A DNA stretch of 8,940 nt from the NCBI GenBank assembly GCA_937916005.1, contig CALGIA010000321.1:1-8940 (forward strand), given 5' to 3'. Below are positions 5,756 through 8,940 of the stretch, piece after piece. The position numbers were made by a program, and so were the translations under genes. This DNA comes from an uncultured Rhodospirillaceae bacterium. GTDB lineage: Bacteria > Pseudomonadota > Alphaproteobacteria > MPNO01. The notes under the pieces are model-generated. The model did no database searches and had not been told where the DNA came from. It worked only from the letters and a program-made list of their open reading frames with translations. The stretch's first letter is position 1; the number at the start of each line of letters is the position of its first letter.

Positions 5756-7681
5756 TCAAGCCCGTTTGGTCTGAATGACGGCTTCTTCCGCCCGGCCCAG
5801 CGCGCTCAGCGCACAGGCCACGATATGGGGCGCGTTGAGCTCGACCTCTTCATATTGCGCGGCGGGCTTGTCCTGATCGATGAACCTGTCGGGCAGCGTC
5901 ATGGGCCGAACCTTCAAGCCCTTGTCGAGCAGCCCGTTCACGGCGAGGAAATTGAGCACCAGCGACGAAAATCCGCCGACCGCGCCCTCTTCAACGGTGA
6001 TCAGCACCTCATGCTCGCGGGCCAGCCGGGTGATGAGATCCTCGTCCAGCGGCTTGGCGAAGCGGGCATCGGCGACGCTGGTCGACAGCCCCATGGCGTT
6101 GAGTTCCTCGGCGGCCTTCATGCTTTCCTGCAGGCGCGTGCCGTAAGACAGGATCGCAACCTTGGTCCCCTGGCGCATCATTCGCCCCTTGCCGATTTCA
6201 AGCGGCACGCCCACGTTCGGCAAATCAATACCGACGCCTTCGCCTCTCGGATAGCGGAATGCGCTGGGCCGGTCATCAATGGACGCCGCCGTGGCCACCA
6301 TGTGGACCAGTTCCGCCTCATCCGCCGGCGCCATGATCACAATACCGGGCAGCGAGCCGAAATAACCGATATCAAACGAGCCCGCATGGGTCGCCCCATC
6401 GGCGCCGACCAGCCCGGCGCGGTCCATGGCGAAGCGGACAGGCAATGACTGAATGGCGACGTCGTGGACGATCTGGTCATAGGCGCGCTGAAGGAATGTG
6501 GAATAGATCGCCACAAACGGCTTCATCCCGTCGGCGGCGAGCCCGGCGGCGAATGTCACCGCATGCTGTTCCGCCAGCCCCACATCGAAACACCGGTCAG
6601 GGAACGCTTCCTGGAATAAATCCGTCCCGGTTCCCGACGGCATCGCGGCGGTGATGGCGACAATCTTGTCGTCTTTCTCGGCTTCACGCACCAGGGCCTG
6701 GCCAAACACCTTGGTATAGCTCGGCGCATTGGGCTTGGCCTTGTCGAGCGTGCCGGTGACCACGTCGAAGGTGCCGACGCCGTGATATTTGTCGTCGGAT
6801 TCCTCCGCCGGAACATACCCCTTGCCCTTTTGGGTCACCACATGGATAAGGATCGGGCCGCCGGCTGTGTCGTCGCGGGCATTGCGCAGCACCGGCAGCA
6901 GGTGATCCATGTTGTGCCCATCGATCGGGCCGACATAGAAAAACCCGAGTTCCTCGAACATGGTGCCGCCAGTCAACATGCCGCGCGCGAATTCCTCGGC
7001 GCGCTGGGCGGCCATGCCCATGGCGCGCGGGAAACGTTCCGTCATATGCAGCGCGATGTCACGCAGCGAACGGTAGGATTTGGATGAAATCAGCCGCGAC
7101 AGATAGGCGCTCATGGCGCCCACCGGCGGCGCGATCGACATGTCGTTGTCGTTGAGAATGACGATCAGTTTGGACTCCATGCTGCCGGCATTGTTCATGG
7201 CTTCATACGCCATGCCGCCCGACATGGCGCCGTCGCCGATAACCGCCACCACGTGGTTGTCGCGGGCCTGCAAATCCCGCGCCACGGCAAAGCCGAGCGC
7301 CGCCGAAATGGATGTGGAGGCATGGGCCGCGCCGAACGGGTCATACGGACTTTCCGTCCGCTTGGTGAAACCCGACAGCCCACCGCCCTGGCGCAGCGTG
7401 CGGATACGATCGCGCCGCCCGGTCAGAATTTTATGAGGATAGACCTGATGACCCACATCCCAGATCAGCTTGTCGTCCGGCGTATTGAACAGATGATGAA
7501 GTGCCACGGTGAGTTCAACGACACCCAGCCCGGCGCCGAGGTGCCCCCCGGTCACGGAAACCGCATCAATGGTCTCGGCCCGAAGTTCCTCGGCGAGTTG
7601 TTTCAACTGGGCCGACGAAAATTCACGCAGATCGGCGGGAACTCGAACGCTGTCCAGCAGTGGTGTCTCTACGGAGCCCAT
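5756..7681 (-). CDS. dxs: 1-deoxy-D-xylulose-5-phosphate synthase
   Basis: Dxs condenses pyruvate and glyceraldehyde-3-phosphate to DXP with loss of CO2. It is the thiamine-diphosphate-dependent first and often rate-controlling step of the MEP isoprenoid pathway, and also feeds thiamine and pyridoxal synthesis. From the ATG, the 641 residues show GGHLGAGLG with His47 (44-52), DVGHQ (75-79), the ThDP/Mg motif GDGAMSGG...NDN (149-179), a transketolase pyrimidine-binding domain from about 320 with the catalytic GLAEQHA (Glu371), DGATHAG with His432, YPRG (477-480), and a C-terminal transketolase domain (about 500-630). I chose ATG 7681 over an in-frame TTG at 7699 because GAGGA lies four bases before the ATG, within the longer reading. 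It is 38 bases after ispA, so precursor synthesis and chain elongation are encoded side by side. All expected active-site residues are present. Confidence 0.97.
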   Translation of the reverse strand: MGSVETPLLDSVRVPADLREFSSAQLKQLAEELRAETIDAVSVTGGHLGAGLGVVELTVALHHLFNTPDDKLIWDVGHQVYPHKILTGRRDRIRTLRQGGGLSGFTKRTESPYDPFGAAHASTSISAALGFAVARDLQARDNHVVAVIGDGAMSGGMAYEAMNNAGSMESKLIVILNDNDMSIAPPVGAMSAYLSRLISSKSYRSLRDIALHMTERFPRAMGMAAQRAEEFARGMLTGGTMFEELGFFYVGPIDGHNMDHLLPVLRNARDDTAGGPILIHVVTQKGKGYVPAEESDDKYHGVGTFDVVTGTLDKAKPNAPSYTKVFGQALVREAEKDDKIVAITAAMPSGTGTDLFQEAFPDRCFDVGLAEQHAVTFAAGLAADGMKPFVAIYSTFLQRAYDQIVHDVAIQSLPVRFAMDRAGLVGADGATHAGSFDIGYFGSLPGIVIMAPADEAELVHMVATAASIDDRPSAFRYPRGEGVGIDLPNVGVPLEIGKGRMMRQGTKVAILSYGTRLQESMKAAEELNAMGLSTSVADARFAKPLDEDLITRLAREHEVLITVEEGAVGGFSSLVLNFLAVNGLLDKGLKVRPMTLPDRFIDQDKPAAQYEEVELNAPHIVACALSALGRAEEAVIQTKRA

Positions 7682-7710
7682 AAAATCCTCATCCCGCAAA
7701 CGCTAAATCC

Positions 7711-7734
7711 GGACGCCGATTAATTTCGGCGTTC
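7711..7734 (-). other. Hairpin spanning the ispA stop codon
   Basis: ACGCCGA at 7713-7719 and TCGGCGT at 7726-7732 are perfect 7-base inverted arms around a six-base loop (7720-7725) that contains the ispA TAA stop. One mismatch and one more G-C pair extend it to 7711/7734. On the mRNA strand no U-run follows, so it is not a classical terminator. It could stabilise or mark a processing point between ispA and dxs; that is inference. Confidence 0.45.
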
Positions 7735-8613
7735 CAGTACAAAATAACCCATCTGTCGAAATGCGTCGGCATCCTTGCCGAAACCTTCCAGCCGGGCAAT
7801 TGCGCGGTCAACCAACATGCGCGCTTCCCGCCTGGCGCCTTCAACCCCCAACAGGGAAACGAATGTCGCTTTTCCCGCCGCCGCGTCCTTGCCGACCTTC
7901 TTGCCAAGGTTCGCTTCATCGCCCTCAACATCAAGTAGATCATCGGTGACCTGAAAGGCAAGCCCCAGATCATATCCGAAATCCCGCAAGATGGCACGTG
8001 CGTCGGCGCCGGCATCGCCAAGGATCGCCCCGCTCTCGCAACTCAGCGAAATCAGCGCCCCGGTTTTCATGTTTTCCAACCGGGTAATCAATTCCGGCGT
8101 CGCTTCCAGCTTTTCCGCTTCCAGATCGATCATCTGGCCGCCGACCATGCCGGCCGCGCCCGCCGCCCGCGCAAAGGACGTGGCCAGGGTGCAGCGAATT
8201 TCGGCATCGGGATGTGTGGCCGGGTCGGCCAGCACCTCGAATGCCAGCGTCAAAAGCCCGTCACCCGCCAAAATCGCCGTCGCGTCGTCGAATTCAATAT
8301 GGCACGACGGGTTGCCGCGCCGCAGATCGTCATCATCCATCGCGGGCAGATCATCATGGATCAGCGAATAGGAATGGATCATTTCCAACGCAGCGCCGAC
8401 ACGCAATGCCAGGGCGTCGGGAACGTCGAACAGCCGCGCGCCCGACAATACCAGGAAGGGGCGCAGACGCTTGCCGCCATTGAGTGTTCCATAACGCATC
8501 GCCTCGAAAACCCGGGCTTCCGGCCCGGGTGGCACGGCGATAAGCGAATCGATCACGGATTCCAGTTGTTCCGCGGCCGCGGCCATTGCCACGGACAGCA
8601 AATCCGAAGTCAT
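7720..8613 (-). CDS. ispA: Farnesyl diphosphate synthase (short-chain polyprenyl synthetase)
   Basis: IspA adds isopentenyl diphosphate to dimethylallyl and geranyl diphosphate, giving C15 farnesyl diphosphate for quinones, undecaprenol and hopanoids. From the ATG at 8613 the protein has 297 residues, against 299 in E. coli. It shows GGKRLRPFL (47-55), the first Asp-rich motif DDLPAMD (87-93) followed by DDDLRRG, GGQMIDL (158-164), Lys183-Thr184, and the second Asp-rich motif FQVTDDLLD (220-228). Tyr82, five residues before the first motif, together with the two-residue insertion in that motif, is the pattern of bacterial (type II) farnesyl synthases, so chain length C15 is favoured over C20. 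The start is uncertain: an in-frame GTG at 8625 overlaps the xseB stop by 8 bases and has GGAG ten bases upstream. The ATG fits the family N-terminus better and begins 4 bases after the xseB stop. Confidence 0.95.
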   Translation of the reverse strand: MTSDLLSVAMAAAAEQLESVIDSLIAVPPGPEARVFEAMRYGTLNGGKRLRPFLVLSGARLFDVPDALALRVGAALEMIHSYSLIHDDLPAMDDDDLRRGNPSCHIEFDDATAILAGDGLLTLAFEVLADPATHPDAEIRCTLATSFARAAGAAGMVGGQMIDLEAEKLEATPELITRLENMKTGALISLSCESGAILGDAGADARAILRDFGYDLGLAFQVTDDLLDVEGDEANLGKKVGKDAAAGKATFVSLLGVEGARREARMLVDRAIARLEGFGKDADAFRQMGYFVLERRN

Positions 8614-8617
8614 GACC

Positions 8618-8893
8618 TCACTCACTTGCCGCGGGCTCCGTTTGAAGGGAGCCGTCCGGGCCCAGCGAAATCTTGTCGACCTTGGCGCGGGCTTCCCGCA
8701 ATTTTTCCTCGCAATGCTTCTTCAACAGCGCACCGCGTTCATACGCGCCGATTGCGTCGTCGAGCTTGCCGCCACCTTCTTCGAGTTGGCGCACGATCTT
8801 CTCAAGCTCGGCAAGCGCGTCCTCGAAGCTCAACCCCGAGAGATCGGCCCCCGAAGCTGCCCCCGAAGCGGCAGTGCTTTTAGTGTCAGCCAT
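8618..8893 (-). CDS. xseB: Exodeoxyribonuclease VII small subunit
   Basis: XseB binds several copies to the large subunit XseA to form exonuclease VII, which degrades single-stranded DNA in both directions and acts in repair and recombination. The 91 residues have an Ala/Ser-rich, probably disordered N-terminal tail (1-19), then the family core: LSFEDALAELEKIVRQLE (21-38), a Gly-rich turn GGGKLDDAI (40-48), and a second helix with YERG and LKKHCEEKLREA (51-68). The two helices form the expected antiparallel coiled hairpin. AGGGG lies five bases before the ATG. It is the first visible gene of the minus-strand operon, directly ahead of ispA, a pairing conserved across many proteobacteria with no known functional reason. 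xseA is not in this window. Confidence 0.95.
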   Translation of the reverse strand: MADTKSTAASGAASGADLSGLSFEDALAELEKIVRQLEEGGGKLDDAIGAYERGALLKKHCEEKLREARAKVDKISLGPDGSLQTEPAASE

Positions 8894-8940
8894 TCAAACC
8901 CCTGTTCCGAAATGGAGTTTAGAGATTGGCGGAGTCAAGG

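Noticed and set aside
5125..6448. Further long plus-strand open frames (5125-5754 and 5531-6448) opposite tlyA and dxs
   Set aside because: They are frame shadows of strongly conserved genes, with no recognisable domain or ribosome binding site.
7682..7699. TTG start that would lengthen Dxs by six residues
   Set aside because: The extension contains the Shine-Dalgarno GAGGA of the downstream ATG, and the added residues are not part of the conserved protein.
8894..8940. TTGACT at 8933-8938 on the minus strand as a -35 box for xseB
   Set aside because: The hexamer is good, but at 16-17 bases the -10 position reads TCCATT or CCATTT, a poor match. The upstream region is cut off by the window edge.

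Overview
The window is GC-rich chromosomal DNA from an alphaproteobacterium, possibly Rhodospirillales-like. That placement is inferred from the protein sequences and from two gene neighbourhoods familiar in this class: fabI next to aroC, and xseB-ispA-dxs-tlyA followed by a TRAM-domain RNA methyltransferase. All nine genes are intact, and they are arranged as two convergent blocks with almost no intergenic space.

Plus-strand block (160-3667): a 17-kDa-antigen-type outer-membrane lipoprotein with two glycine zippers; fabI (NADH-type enoyl-ACP reductase, fatty acid elongation); aroC (chorismate synthase, last shikimate step); and a DapA/NanA-superfamily pyruvate aldolase whose exact substrate is uncertain. 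The AT-rich region 1-159 and the 135-base gap 637-771 hold the candidate control signals of this block. A smaller 60-base gap between aroC and the aldolase carries a hairpin and a perfect TATAAT.

Minus-strand block, read from 8893 down to 3671: xseB (exonuclease VII small subunit), ispA (farnesyl diphosphate synthase), dxs (first enzyme of the MEP isoprenoid pathway), tlyA (S4-domain rRNA 2'-O-methyltransferase) and an RlmD/RumA-like [4Fe-4S] RNA m5U methyltransferase. Spacings are 4, 38 and 25 bases and then a 4-base ATGA overlap, so this looks like one operon. It joins isoprenoid precursor supply (dxs) and chain elongation (ispA) to two RNA-modifying enzymes. Its promoter lies at or beyond the right edge.

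The two blocks meet tail to tail with only 3 bases between stop codons (3668-3670), leaving no room for an ordinary terminator. I found no tRNA, rRNA, CRISPR array, insertion sequence, phage gene or defence system. I do not see a novel multi-gene system here. The items worth a second look are the ambiguous active site of the aldolase, three hairpins (upstream of the lipoprotein, between aroC and the aldolase, over the ispA stop codon), and the terminator-less convergent junction.
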